A stretch of DNA of 64,000 bases from Enterococcus hirae ATCC 9790. GTDB lineage: Bacteria > Bacillota > Bacilli > Lactobacillales > Enterococcaceae. Positions 18,130-27,371 of this stretch are shown in pieces. Both the position numbers and the translations under genes were made by a program. Below the pieces are notes generated by a model that worked only from the letters and a program-made list of their open reading frames with translations, made no database searches and was not told the origin of the DNA. The stretch spans positions 43 to 64,042 of the forward strand of contig NC_018081.1 of NCBI RefSeq assembly GCF_000271405.2, in the 5' to 3' direction. How positions within the stretch are numbered: position 1 is the first letter of the stretch; each line of letters starts with the position of its first letter.

Positions 18130-18954
18130 CTATTTTTCGTAAAAGTTATACGGATGGTGTGTCACGCGTTCATTTTCCGGTGGCATTGTCATGTAATCTC
18201 CGTAACGCAATGTAAGAAAATCTCCTCTATTTTTGATAGCCATTACTTTGTGTCCTTCAAATTCGACGTCTTCATATTCAGTAAACCATTGCGTTGGAAA
18301 AACACCCCAATCAATATGGATCCATTCTAAATAACCACATGTGTCCGTATCTCCAAATCGGATTTTTTTAGCAGCTTCTTGATATTTTTTTTGCCAATAG
18401 ACATTATCTCCGATTTTCAATAATTTTTTATGATGAGGATAACGCACTACTAATTTTACGATTGCTTTCAAAAAATCAAAGCTTCGAGCATAAGCTAATC
18501 CCAAAGTGTCCATTAAGTTTAGACGATAATTCTCTGTTGTCTCTCTTAAAGCTTGACGTTCTGTAGCAGAATCTGGAATGCCGTCAATAGGAAAAATATC
18601 AACAAAAACGCCTAAATCAGGTTCTTCCCCACTAAAAAACTGCTTTGTTTTAGCTACAGTTTTTGGGTCAATCACTTTTGCAAATGGATATCTAAAATTT
18701 TCTCTTGTTTCAAAGGACAACAACTTGTAATTTGTATCATTTTTTAAGATCAAAAGCAATTCTTCATAATCTGGTCGGGGCATCACGATATCAATATCAT
18801 CATCCCAAGGGATAAAACCTTGATGGCGTTCAACACCAATCAGACTTCCATAAAATATGGTATATTTTAGGTTGTTTTCACGACAGATTTTATCAATATA
18901 AACTAAAATATCAACTGCTTTTTTTTGTACCTCTGCCATTGTTAATTCTCTCAT
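18130..18954 (-). CDS. LicD family phosphotransferase (first copy)
   Basis: A 274-residue LicD/FKTN-type nucleotidyltransferase-fold protein. The diagnostic segment GVERHQGFIPWDDDIDIVMP contains the metal-binding DDDID acids. LicD enzymes transfer phosphocholine, or in related proteins polyol phosphate, from a CDP-activated donor to a glycan. No choline uptake or activation genes (licA, licB, licC) are nearby, while a CDP-polyol-type cytidylyltransferase is encoded at 22608. The donor is therefore more likely CDP-ribitol or a similar polyol; this is inference. A second LicD gene lies at 26274. Confidence 0.88.
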   Translation of the reverse strand: MRELTMAEVQKKAVDILVYIDKICRENNLKYTIFYGSLIGVERHQGFIPWDDDIDIVMPRPDYEELLLILKNDTNYKLLSFETRENFRYPFAKVIDPKTVAKTKQFFSGEEPDLGVFVDIFPIDGIPDSATERQALRETTENYRLNLMDTLGLAYARSFDFLKAIVKLVVRYPHHKKLLKIGDNVYWQKKYQEAAKKIRFGDTDTCGYLEWIHIDWGVFPTQWFTEYEDVEFEGHKVMAIKNRGDFLTLRYGDYMTMPPENERVTHHPYNFYEK

Positions 18955-19044
18955 AAGAAGTCTCCTATATCCAATTAAATTTTTTACTAACGAACGGGAA
19001 TATTTATTTGCCTTTGATCATCAAATTGACCAATAATAGAAAAT

Positions 19045-19075
19045 ATCCTTGCATCCTTTGTTTCTCTGCAAGGAT
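19045..19075. terminator. Intrinsic terminator after the Wzy-like gene
   Basis: A 9-bp stem (ATCCTTGCA at 19045-19053, complement at 19067-19075), followed by TTTTT on the plus strand and ATTTTCTATT on the minus strand. It suggests that the LicD gene downstream starts a new transcript. Confidence 0.65.
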
Positions 19076-19092
19076 TTTTCCTATTACCTTAA

Positions 19093-20529
19093 TTATTTTT
19101 CCAGTCTGTTCAATTGTTTTTGTTGATCGAAATCATATTGAAGTTTTCCTAAATACAACCAGAAAATAAATGTTGCAGAACGTCTAGTTAGTATAATTTC
19201 AGTAATCAATAAACTAGAGACTAAGATGATCAACACAATTTGATTATCTATCAGAAATTCCAGATAATTTTTTTGCTTTGTAGCAAATAGAATCCGCAAA
19301 GACTGCCACATTTTTGATAGTAAAAATAGGACAAAAACAATTGTTCCAGAGATACCAGTTGCTGCTAATAGATAGAAAAAGGCACTGTGAGGTGTTTGCC
19401 CCGTTTTAGCAATATGAGTCTCTGGGATTTTAGCTTTGGCAATTGCCACAAAACCTTTTGGTGTTGTTCCGAAAATGGGTTCAAGTCGCATCAATTCAGT
19501 TGCACTTTTCCATAAAGCAAAACGACTGTTAGAAATATCTTTATTTTCAACAACATCCGGTCTTTCGGTAGTGACCAATTTTTCGTCAGGAATTTTTTTC
19601 TCTGAATCTTTTTCAAAAAAGTCAACGACCTTAGGACTTGTGATTTCCACACGGTTTGCTACATTGACGTAACCTGTTTTCATCAATGATACGCCACCAA
19701 AAACAACGGCTGAACTAATCGCAGCTAGGACTGTTGCTCCTACTACTTTCAATACTAACGATTGATTTTTTTTCGACTGATAAAATAAGTAAAAGAAGAA
19801 AACACCAAAAAAGGCCGCAACTACCAATTGGATCATACCAGATCTTGAACCTGAGAGAGAAATATAGCTAAATTGAACAAACATAACAAAAATAGAAAGA
19901 ACTTTCACCCATAGCTTTTGATTAAAAATAGCTTTTCTAAGGGCAAAAATAATACAAACCAATGAAATAGTTGTCGCATAGTTTGGATCAACAAAAATCC
20001 CATAAAGACGATTTTCAAAAAAACCGATTCGCATGCCATAATACAATGATTTAACTGGCGTAGAAAAACTTACACGAGCAAAAAACAAATAAAGAGAAAA
20101 TAGGACAAGTGCAGACCAAACAACTAAAAGAATCGTTTCAAACACAGTAAATAGTTTTTTGTTATTTTCTCTTCCCACTTCAAATACACAAAAGAAAAAG
20201 ATACATTGCCAAATAATCAGTTTGATGTTTTCCGTGAAAGCATATTCTCGATTCAACAATGTACTGATTGCTAGAATCACTATAAAAACAATTAACCAAT
20301 ATTCAATTTTTATTTTCTTTTTTTCGAGAATCATTGGTAAAAAGTGGCTAAGGAAAATGACTCCTGATAATAACATGATAATCATCGAAAAGATGGAATC
20401 GATTTTTGGTGGTAGTGTGGAATAAACACTAACCATCCGACAGATTAAGACAAGCTCAAAAAAAACAATATAGGGCAATGCTATTTTTTGTCCTATACTA
20501 TGGAATTGCTTTGAAAATTTAGTAAACAT
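19093..20529 (-). CDS. Wzy-like polysaccharide polymerase / O-antigen ligase family membrane protein
   Basis: The ATG at 20529 is preceded by GGAGG five bases upstream, giving 478 residues. About 10-12 membrane helices flank a large extracytoplasmic loop in the second half (about 285-355), the pattern of Wzy polymerases and WaaL ligases. The region YISLSGSRSGMIQLVVAAFF and a late loop with TPHSAFFYLLAATG match the O-antigen ligase/polymerase superfamily. It probably polymerises or ligates the variable decoration outside the membrane. A second Wzy-like protein is encoded at 36030. Confidence 0.85.
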   Translation of the reverse strand: MFTKFSKQFHSIGQKIALPYIVFFELVLICRMVSVYSTLPPKIDSIFSMIIMLLSGVIFLSHFLPMILEKKKIKIEYWLIVFIVILAISTLLNREYAFTENIKLIIWQCIFFFCVFEVGRENNKKLFTVFETILLVVWSALVLFSLYLFFARVSFSTPVKSLYYGMRIGFFENRLYGIFVDPNYATTISLVCIIFALRKAIFNQKLWVKVLSIFVMFVQFSYISLSGSRSGMIQLVVAAFFGVFFFYLFYQSKKNQSLVLKVVGATVLAAISSAVVFGGVSLMKTGYVNVANRVEITSPKVVDFFEKDSEKKIPDEKLVTTERPDVVENKDISNSRFALWKSATELMRLEPIFGTTPKGFVAIAKAKIPETHIAKTGQTPHSAFFYLLAATGISGTIVFVLFLLSKMWQSLRILFATKQKNYLEFLIDNQIVLIILVSSLLITEIILTRRSATFIFWLYLGKLQYDFDQQKQLNRLEK

Positions 20530-20569
20530 TTTATCCTCCATTAGTATAAAAGATCAATCACCGTAACGG

Positions 20570-21544
20570 TTAATCTTTAGTTTTAGTTATATGTTTCCTT
20601 CTAAATTCTACTGGAAACTTATATAAATGTAAGCTAATCATTAAGAGTAATGTAGAAAACTTACGACTCTTGGTAAATATCTCATTCTCCATAATGAATC
20701 GAAAGTTATGTCTTAAATAACTTACGATTTCTTTTGTTTCCGGACGATCCGTTACGTTTGCTACTATAATCTTATCGAGAACTAAAAAGTTAGCAAAACA
20801 AACACGTTGATGTGCTGCTTTTTTGATTTCTTGACTTCGGTCTTTGAGCTTTATTTCATTGTTTTCCCAAGCTTCAATAAATTCAAATTGTTTTTCTGAA
20901 AAACTTTCTGTATTGATACTTCCAAGACGATGATAATAATAGTACTTTTGTTCAGAGTCAATGGCTACTTTGTGGCATTGATTCAATAAATCTACAATAA
21001 TAAAAGAATCTTCATGATATTTTCCCTCTGGATAGCGGATAGTTGAAAACAGTTCTCGCTTATAGAGTTTGTTCACTGCATGAACAGAGATGATATTTCC
21101 TTGTAAAATTAATAATAACGCTTCTTCAGCGGTTACTGTTTTTTTGATTGTGGGTTTGATTATCGGATCTTTTCCCTCGTAGACATCATAAATACCACAG
21201 ATCGATAAGTCTGCCTCTTCTTTGATGATTGCTTTATATAAAAGTTCATACATATCTTCTGCGATATAGTCGTCACTGTCAACAAAGCCCAAATATTTTC
21301 CTTTGGCTACTTCGATTCCCGCGTTTCTTGCACTACTCAATCCACCATTTTGTTTGTGGACGACCCGTACACGAGCATCCTTCTTTGCATAGTCATCACA
21401 AATACGTCCACTATTATCAGGTGAACCGTCATCCACTAAAATCAGTTCAAAATCGGAAAAAGTCTGAGCGAGAATGGAATCTACACATTTTTTTAAATAT
21501 TTTTCAACTTTATAAACAGGTACGATGATACTAATTTCACACAT
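20570..21544 (-). CDS. Glycosyltransferase family 2
   Basis: A 324-residue GT2 enzyme. The start is the ATG at 21544 with AAGGA eight bases upstream; an in-frame ATG lies three codons earlier. The N-terminus ISIIVPVYKVEKYL, VDDGSPDNSG, GLSSARNAGI and the catalytic-site acids FVDSDDYI place it with capsule glycosyltransferases of the EpsJ type. The C-terminal 110 residues are helical with aromatic and basic residues. It overlaps the end of the upstream dehydrogenase gene by eight bases, indicating coupled translation. Donor and acceptor are unknown. Confidence 0.9.
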   Translation of the reverse strand: MCEISIIVPVYKVEKYLKKCVDSILAQTFSDFELILVDDGSPDNSGRICDDYAKKDARVRVVHKQNGGLSSARNAGIEVAKGKYLGFVDSDDYIAEDMYELLYKAIIKEEADLSICGIYDVYEGKDPIIKPTIKKTVTAEEALLLILQGNIISVHAVNKLYKRELFSTIRYPEGKYHEDSFIIVDLLNQCHKVAIDSEQKYYYYHRLGSINTESFSEKQFEFIEAWENNEIKLKDRSQEIKKAAHQRVCFANFLVLDKIIVANVTDRPETKEIVSYLRHNFRFIMENEIFTKSRKFSTLLLMISLHLYKFPVEFRRKHITKTKD

Positions 21545-22598
21545 GTATTTCATCCTTAACTAACTGTACTGTATGCTTCAGTGATTCTTCTAGACTAAAG
21601 ATCGGGAACCAGCCAGTATCTTTAATTTTTTCATTATTTAAAATAGCCGTATTTGCTTTAGAAAAGCCTTGTTGTTCAATTGCATCAGGTAATTCAAAAA
21701 TGACTTGCTTCCCACTAATTTCAGCAAGTTTTTGAGCAAGCTCTTTTAGATGCAAATCAAAACTGTCATTAGAGATGTTATAAGCTTCTCCATTCTGACC
21801 GTGAATAAGGAGATGAAGCATCGCTGAAACAGCATCACCTACATAAATATAGGAAAAATACTGGTTTCCTTCACTCTTTAATACAATATCTTCTTCATGC
21901 ACTGCATTCAAGATAAATTGAGAAGAAGCCTTAGAGTCAGATAACAGCATCGTTGGGCCAAATGTACGGCATAATCTTGGAATCACAATATCTAATTGAT
22001 GCTTCGCAATATATGCCTGACAAAGGGACTCACTGACTCTCTTACCTTCCGGATAGCCGGCACGTAAAGTATTGCAATCAATATAACCACAATAATCTTC
22101 CGAAAACTTTTCAACGTCTCCACGATTTTCGCCATAGATCTCTACAGTTGAAAGGAAAAGCACTCTTTTCGGTTCTGTTGCTACAGCATGTTTCAATACT
22201 TGTTCTGTACCAGCAAGATTCGTCATAATCGTGCCAATTGGATCGGTTGCATAAGCTTTTGGATGGGTATTGCTTGCACCGTGGATGATATAGTCAGCCT
22301 TAATAGAAAAAGGCAACGGATCTGTCACGTCTCCTTCGATGATCTCAAAATTTTGATCAGAGATATACGGAGAGAATCGTTCTTCCAATCTTTGACGATT
22401 TCTTCCCATTGCATATACTTTAATATTAACCCCTAAATACTGGTTTGCTAACATTAACGTATCGACTAAAAAAGAACCAATCATACCTGAGGCACCAATC
22501 ATGAGTAAAGATTGACCATCCAAACTTTTTAAATCAGGAGTATGTTCGACTACCTTCAGCAAATCATCTTTATATAGTGGATTATTTATTAAAGACAT
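21537..22598 (-). CDS. NAD-dependent epimerase/reductase paired with CDP-polyol cytidylyltransferase
   Basis: Extended short-chain dehydrogenase of 353 residues from the ATG at 22598; a GTG at 22607 directly after the previous stop is an alternative. The NAD-binding motif is GASGMIGS, and LSTVEIYGE corresponds to the serine motif region. The active-site Tyr appears in LRAGYPEGKR, the YxxxK pattern. It follows an IspD/TarI-like gene with no gap. In pneumococcal capsule loci, similar IspD-like plus SDR pairs make CDP-arabinitol or CDP-ribitol, with the SDR reducing a nucleotide-linked pentose. That reading is inference here; a sugar 4-epimerase role is the alternative. Confidence 0.8.
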   Translation of the reverse strand: MSLINNPLYKDDLLKVVEHTPDLKSLDGQSLLMIGASGMIGSFLVDTLMLANQYLGVNIKVYAMGRNRQRLEERFSPYISDQNFEIIEGDVTDPLPFSIKADYIIHGASNTHPKAYATDPIGTIMTNLAGTEQVLKHAVATEPKRVLFLSTVEIYGENRGDVEKFSEDYCGYIDCNTLRAGYPEGKRVSESLCQAYIAKHQLDIVIPRLCRTFGPTMLLSDSKASSQFILNAVHEEDIVLKSEGNQYFSYIYVGDAVSAMLHLLIHGQNGEAYNISNDSFDLHLKELAQKLAEISGKQVIFELPDAIEQQGFSKANTAILNNEKIKDTGWFPIFSLEESLKHTVQLVKDEIHV

Positions 22599-22607
22599 CC
22601 TCTTCAC

Positions 22608-23309
22608 CTAATCTTTCATTTTTAAATATGCTTTGAAAAGCTCTAAATCATCGGTTGTGGTCAATTTGATATTTTTATCAGAACCAGCCGCAAAATACAA
22701 GGTTTCACCTAAGTCCACCATCATCGTATTGGTATAAGATGAGTCTGTCATTCCAATATTTTCTTTGACCGCCCGATTATAAGCAGATAGTAATTTACCA
22801 TATTGGTATGCTTGTGGTGTTGAAACACGTCGTAACGTATTACGATCCACATATTGTTGTGTCGTTTCTTCGGTTTTCTTAATAAAAATCTGTTCATTAT
22901 ACGGTAATGAAGTCACACCATTTCCATATTCCTTACATTTCACAATCACATCTGATAGGACGAGTTCATCCACCAATGGACGGATACCGTCATGAATGAT
23001 AATTGTGTCATCATCCTCTGAATAATCTTTTAAAAATTGTACACCGTTATTGATTGATTCTTGTCCTTTAGATCCGCCAGTAATCACCCATTGGACTTTA
23101 CTGATATTGAACTCTTTGATATAAGCCCACATGGTTTCTTCCCAACCTGATTTACATACAACAAGAATTCGATCAATCTGTGGATGGTGTTGGAATGACT
23201 CCAATGTATAAATAATGATGGGCTTTCCCTCGATATTAATAAATTGTTTTGGTATATCCTGCCCCATTCGTTTGCCAACGCCACCGGCAATAATTATAGC
23301 TGTAATCAT
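22608..23309 (-). CDS. IspD/TarI-like cytidylyltransferase (probable CDP-polyol synthase)
   Basis: A 233-residue cytidylyltransferase of the IspD/TarI family. The CTP-binding N-terminus IIIAGGVGKRMGQDIPKQF is intact, followed by IIHDGIRPLV and TPQAYQYGKL. IspD makes CDP-methylerythritol and TarI makes CDP-ribitol. The context argues for the TarI-like role: it is the first gene of a unit with an SDR, a glycosyltransferase and LicD genes in a wall-polymer locus, and enterococci use the mevalonate pathway. The product probably feeds the LicD transferases with a polyol phosphate. Confidence 0.88.
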   Translation of the reverse strand: MITAIIIAGGVGKRMGQDIPKQFINIEGKPIIIYTLESFQHHPQIDRILVVCKSGWEETMWAYIKEFNISKVQWVITGGSKGQESINNGVQFLKDYSEDDDTIIIHDGIRPLVDELVLSDVIVKCKEYGNGVTSLPYNEQIFIKKTEETTQQYVDRNTLRRVSTPQAYQYGKLLSAYNRAVKENIGMTDSSYTNTMMVDLGETLYFAAGSDKNIKLTTTDDLELFKAYLKMKD

Positions 23310-23490
23310 ATGAGATAAATTCCTTTCTTTTATGTGTATTTATACTAAATAGGTATTGAAAACTTGCCTATTATTTCACTATCCGTTCAATAAAAACCAT
23401 ATTTAACCTTTTACATTTTCTCACAACTGCCAATAACTTTCAATGTTTTCCACTGAGCCTCGGTGAAATATAAGTATTATACAAAAAAAC

Positions 23491-23530
23491 AACACATCAA
23501 AAGAATGATAGAACATTCGATTGATGTGTT
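23491..23530 (-). terminator. Intrinsic terminator of the GH25 gene
   Basis: A 10-bp stem (AACACATCAA at 23491-23500, TTGATGTGTT at 23521-23530), followed on the minus strand by TTTTTTT. It lies 14 bases past the muramidase stop. Confidence 0.85.
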
Positions 23531-23543
23531 GATTTATTTATTT

Positions 23544-26261
23544 TTAGTTTACTTTTTGAACATACTTTTTATTTGCAGTCACATAACCATCAGCTGTTTT
23601 TAATCGTGGAAGTCCTGATGGGGTATATTCGATTGATTGGATCTCTACGATCGTTCCTTTGCTAATTGCAGCTCCTTTTTGCGTAAAACTGAGATCTTTA
23701 TAGTAGTAATCATTCATCAACAGTTGAACTCTTTTAGGATTCGTCACAAAATAATTATCATTTGCATTCGCAGCAGCTGTAACATACCCTTTATTAGCTG
23801 TAACATATCCCTTATTGGTTTTTAATCGTGGGATTCCACCAGCTGTATACTCGATACCTAAGACATCGATCACCGTACCTTTCGCAATTGCGGTACTTGG
23901 TTGTTTAAAGTCTATGTCAGAATAATAGCGATCATCCCTCAACATAACAATTTTTCTTGGATTTTCGATAAAGTAATTATCACTGTCACTCACTAATTGT
24001 GTTACATAACCTCTATTTGCTGTCAAATAGCCTTTTGCCGTTTTTAACCGTGGGATTCCACCACTTGTAAATACCACATTTTGGACTTCAATCAATTCAT
24101 TTTTAGAGACTGCCTCCCCTTTTTGACTGAAATTGACATCATGATAATACGTATCATTTGTCTTCATGACCACATATCCTGGATTACTATAATAATAGTT
24201 TGAGATATTATCTGGCACTTCTTGCACATACTCTTTATTAGCCGTCAAATAGCCATCGGGCGTAAGCAATCGCGGTACTTGACCTTCACGGTATACGACA
24301 CCTGTAACAGATACAAGCGATCCTTTCGTCACTGCTTTTCCTTTATGGAGAAAGTCTGTGTCTCGATAGTAAGTATCATTGGCTTTCATGACGATTCGAA
24401 CAGGGTTTTTCGTATAGTAATTATCAATTGATGCTACAGTTGCGATCACGTAGTCTCTATTTGCTGTATAAAAGCCTTTATTTGTTTTTAATCGAGGTAT
24501 TCCACTCTTTGTTTTTTCAATTCCCGTTACTTTGATGACCGTACCAGCTGAGACTGATTCTCCTGGTTTTGTAAACTCGACATCTTGGTAAAAACGATCA
24601 TTTGTCTGAGCAATGACTTGTCCTGGATTTGTCATATAGTACATATCAGAGATATCACGATACTGTTCGACCAAATTTTTATTCGCAGTCAAATAGCCAT
24701 TTTTTGTTTTTAAACGGAAAATACCAGAGTCCGTGTAAGCTAAGCTTTCTACTTCCACCACTGTACCTTTCGTGACTTTATTCAAACGCTGGGTAAAAGC
24801 TGTATCTGCATAAAAATAATCATCGGTCTTCAAACGAACTTTTTTAGGATTCGTTGTAAAATAAGAATCAATATTGCTTTGAGCCGCTACAACATATGAT
24901 TTATTTGCTGTTAAATAACCGTGATCTGTAAATAAGCGTGGAATCCCACTAGCGGTTGTTTGAATACTTTTCACAGTAACTAAAGTATTTTCTTTAACAG
25001 TCATTCCAGGACTGGTAAAATTCACATCATTGTAAAAACAATCATCCTTCTTGAGGATGACTCTTCCAGGATTTGTCGTATAATATTTATTTAGGTCAGG
25101 TCCGGTTCCTGTATTTGGCGTTCCAAAAAAAGAACTGTAAATCATCGACATGTCAAAGGGACGTGATTGATAATTAGCCAAACCTGGGAAATACATTTTA
25201 GACGACCACTGCCAAGCGCCATAATCATTGTTCCACTGCATCGATTGTGTTGGAGTATAAGGATATTGTGCGACCCATATACGTTCTTTATTAAAGGGAG
25301 CAGGATTGATGTACCCACTATCTAGCCAGCCTCTACTAAGATATAGTGCAGCATTAGAATACCCAAGATTTTTTAGTTGTTGATTAAAAGCCAGAGCATT
25401 TTTTTGCGTATCGCGTCCGTTGGAAATCAAGTTTGGGTCTTCTGCGTCATCGAACATGATCGCATTTTTGGGCAAACCGAATTTTGACGCTGCTTGTGCA
25501 AAATATTTTGCCTCTGCTTGAGCCGTCTGGACAGATGTATACAAGCTATAATGATAAGCGGACACGCTTAGTCCTGCAGCTTTAGCATTGTTGATTTGAC
25601 TTTGCGCATACGGATTAGTATAAGATGTTCCTTCAGTGAGCTTGACGGTTACTCCCGTAACCCCGTAACTTTTAATTTTTTGATACTCAGCAACAGAGAT
25701 TGTTCCATTCCAACTAGCGACATCAATGAAGTCTTTTCTTGGTAAATTAGGATTATCGGCATATACACTATCAGGTTCCCTCATTCTCGTCATAATCCCA
25801 TACTGACTGCCAGACGGTTGCATGGCATAAGTACCTTTTTTATGGTTTGTCCCTCTTTTCCCGAGTTCAGCATCTTCTCTTGAATCACCTTGACTAGCAT
25901 CTGGTTGGACCTCGGTAGAATCACTCGTAGAATTGGCGGTCTCGGAACCCGAAGTGCTGGTACTTTCTTGAGTGGGGATTGTCGAGCTGCTGGTCATACT
26001 GGATTCTGTCGAAGAAGTCTCAGCCGTAGATGTTTCCGTAGTTGTCGAACTATCCGATTGTTTTGTATCGTTAGTTGTGGTAAGTGTTGCTGAATCATAC
26101 GAGTCGTTCATTTGCTTTTCTTCAGTTCCCACTTCATTCATAGCCTTCTGTTCTTGACTAGATTGAGAAGTTTTAGCTATATTTTCAATTGCATAAGTAT
26201 TGGAAATAGAGCTATTTAATAATAATGTACATAAAAGTACACCAGAAAAAATCCGTTTCAT
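23544..26261 (-). CDS. Secreted GH25 muramidase with seven DUF5776 repeats
   Basis: A 905-residue exported protein. Residues 1-24 are a signal peptide (cleavage near NTYA). Residues about 25-165 are a Ser/Thr-rich disordered linker. Residues about 175-365 are a glycoside hydrolase 25 (Chalaropsis-type lysozyme) domain with FIDVASWNG, VKLTEGTSYTNP, and the catalytic acidic cluster FDDAEDP. From about residue 392 to the end are seven tandem repeats of about 74 residues of the DUF5776 type (YYTTNPGRV start, TANKSYV end), a probable wall-binding module. It should cut the MurNAc-GlcNAc bond of peptidoglycan at the cell surface. It is embedded in the polysaccharide locus next to a LicD gene, on the same strand, with its own terminator. 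Confidence 0.92.
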   Translation of the reverse strand: MKRIFSGVLLCTLLLNSSISNTYAIENIAKTSQSSQEQKAMNEVGTEEKQMNDSYDSATLTTTNDTKQSDSSTTTETSTAETSSTESSMTSSSTIPTQESTSTSGSETANSTSDSTEVQPDASQGDSREDAELGKRGTNHKKGTYAMQPSGSQYGIMTRMREPDSVYADNPNLPRKDFIDVASWNGTISVAEYQKIKSYGVTGVTVKLTEGTSYTNPYAQSQINNAKAAGLSVSAYHYSLYTSVQTAQAEAKYFAQAASKFGLPKNAIMFDDAEDPNLISNGRDTQKNALAFNQQLKNLGYSNAALYLSRGWLDSGYINPAPFNKERIWVAQYPYTPTQSMQWNNDYGAWQWSSKMYFPGLANYQSRPFDMSMIYSSFFGTPNTGTGPDLNKYYTTNPGRVILKKDDCFYNDVNFTSPGMTVKENTLVTVKSIQTTASGIPRLFTDHGYLTANKSYVVAAQSNIDSYFTTNPKKVRLKTDDYFYADTAFTQRLNKVTKGTVVEVESLAYTDSGIFRLKTKNGYLTANKNLVEQYRDISDMYYMTNPGQVIAQTNDRFYQDVEFTKPGESVSAGTVIKVTGIEKTKSGIPRLKTNKGFYTANRDYVIATVASIDNYYTKNPVRIVMKANDTYYRDTDFLHKGKAVTKGSLVSVTGVVYREGQVPRLLTPDGYLTANKEYVQEVPDNISNYYYSNPGYVVMKTNDTYYHDVNFSQKGEAVSKNELIEVQNVVFTSGGIPRLKTAKGYLTANRGYVTQLVSDSDNYFIENPRKIVMLRDDRYYSDIDFKQPSTAIAKGTVIDVLGIEYTAGGIPRLKTNKGYVTANKGYVTAAANANDNYFVTNPKRVQLLMNDYYYKDLSFTQKGAAISKGTIVEIQSIEYTPSGLPRLKTADGYVTANKKYVQKVN
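23547..25086 (-). repeat. Seven tandem DUF5776-type repeats within the muramidase gene
   Basis: Seven units of about 220 bases, each coding (N/S)YYxxNPxxV, then a DxxY pair, then (S/G)GIPRLKT and GYLTANKxYV. They are diverged from each other in sequence, so they are old duplications rather than recent ones. Their likely role is binding wall polymer. Confidence 0.85.
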
Positions 26262-26273
26262 CTCTTTTCTCCT

Positions 26274-27119
26274 TCATACTGTATCGTTTACTTTGTAAGC
26301 TTTTTTAGTATCAACAAGAACAGCTTCATGATGAGGCTGTTGTTCTTCTTCAGGGGGCAATTGCATGTAGTCACCAAAGACCTGTTTCAAATAGCGGTCA
26401 TATCCAACAGGAATTGGCATTTTTGTCTCTTCAAAGGGAACAACAATCGCTGATTTAAAATCTTCCAAATGGTAAATATTTCCCATATATTTAGGTCCGA
26501 CACATAATTCTGTGACATAAGGTGTCGATCCGAATGAGTACTTACTCATTTGTTTTTCTGCAAAACGCCAAATCTTATAGCGGATTTTGGGCGAAGAGAA
26601 CGTACTTAAAAGCACCTTGCTACCTGTTGCCATCATTCCTCCATGTTTTTCGGGCACAACCTGAGAACAAAACAATGCATAAACGAGCGCCCACATTTTT
26701 TGGATTTTCCGTTGCGCACTTTTTTCAGGCGCACCGTCCAAAGGAAAAATATCAATCGGTATACCATGAGGAATAGCCATTCCTTCTTGATACGTTTTGA
26801 CAAATGTGGTATTTGCATCTCGAATGGTCATAAATGAATTATGATCATTGTAATTCTCAGAAGCAACCAATAGCGGATAGCGTTCAACATCAGCATATTT
26901 TGGCCATAGTTCTTTTATTTTTTCATAATCTTGTCTAGGCATAAAAAAATCCAAGTCATCATCCCAAGGAATAAAACCTTGATGACGGATAGAGCCAATA
27001 CAGCCACCACCACAAAAATAACAAAGTAGGTCGTGTTTATTACAAAAATCGACAAAATATTGAGCGATTTCTAACACTACCTGCTGGACATTTCTTAATT
27101 CAGGATCATTACTATACAT
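26274..27119 (-). CDS. LicD family phosphotransferase (second copy)
   Basis: A 281-residue LicD-type protein with GSIRHQGFIPWDDDLDFFMP, including the metal-binding DDDLD. Further conserved regions are DIFPLDGAP and the C-terminal GDYMQLPPEE. It shares the family core with the LicD protein encoded at 18130 but is clearly diverged, so the two probably act on different acceptors. It ends 12 bases before the muramidase gene, so the two are probably co-transcribed. The donor is probably a CDP-polyol made by the cytidylyltransferase encoded at 22608, or CDP-choline; the former fits the neighbours better. Confidence 0.88.
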   Translation of the reverse strand: MYSNDPELRNVQQVVLEIAQYFVDFCNKHDLLCYFCGGGCIGSIRHQGFIPWDDDLDFFMPRQDYEKIKELWPKYADVERYPLLVASENYNDHNSFMTIRDANTTFVKTYQEGMAIPHGIPIDIFPLDGAPEKSAQRKIQKMWALVYALFCSQVVPEKHGGMMATGSKVLLSTFSSPKIRYKIWRFAEKQMSKYSFGSTPYVTELCVGPKYMGNIYHLEDFKSAIVVPFEETKMPIPVGYDRYLKQVFGDYMQLPPEEEQQPHHEAVLVDTKKAYKVNDTV

Positions 27120-27294
27120 ACTTACAGCTCCCTCTATTTTTATTTTATCATAACTATTTTTTTATCCGAAATAGAATCTGTCTAAATTTGCAAAAAAAGA
27201 GTGTGGGTCAAAAGGAAAACCTAAAGACCCAAACTCGAATAAATAGTGTGTTAGAAGAAACTTTTATCCTAACACTTTTATAAATGTGAGAATA

Positions 27295-27320
27295 AAGCCA
27301 TGACAGCTGTCACTGCTTTT
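27295..27320 (-). terminator. Hairpin after a glycosyltransferase gene
   Basis: A palindromic core TGACAGCTGTCA (27301-27312 region) is enclosed by AAAGC and GCTTTTTT. On the minus strand it lies about 50 bases past the glycosyltransferase stop and is followed by GGCTTTATT. Moderate support. Confidence 0.5.
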
Positions 27321-27371
27321 TTATTTCGATTGAAAAGCAAATGATATCACCCTGCTATTCCGGTCGCTTAT

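Noticed and set aside
22608..23309. IspD of the methylerythritol phosphate pathway
   Set aside because: Other genes of that pathway are absent here, enterococci use mevalonate, and the gene sits among LicD and glycosyltransferase genes; a TarI-like role fits better.
18130..27119. Phosphocholine decoration pathway because of the LicD genes
   Set aside because: No licA, licB or licC homologues are in the window, and a CDP-polyol-type cytidylyltransferase is present instead. Not excluded, but less likely.
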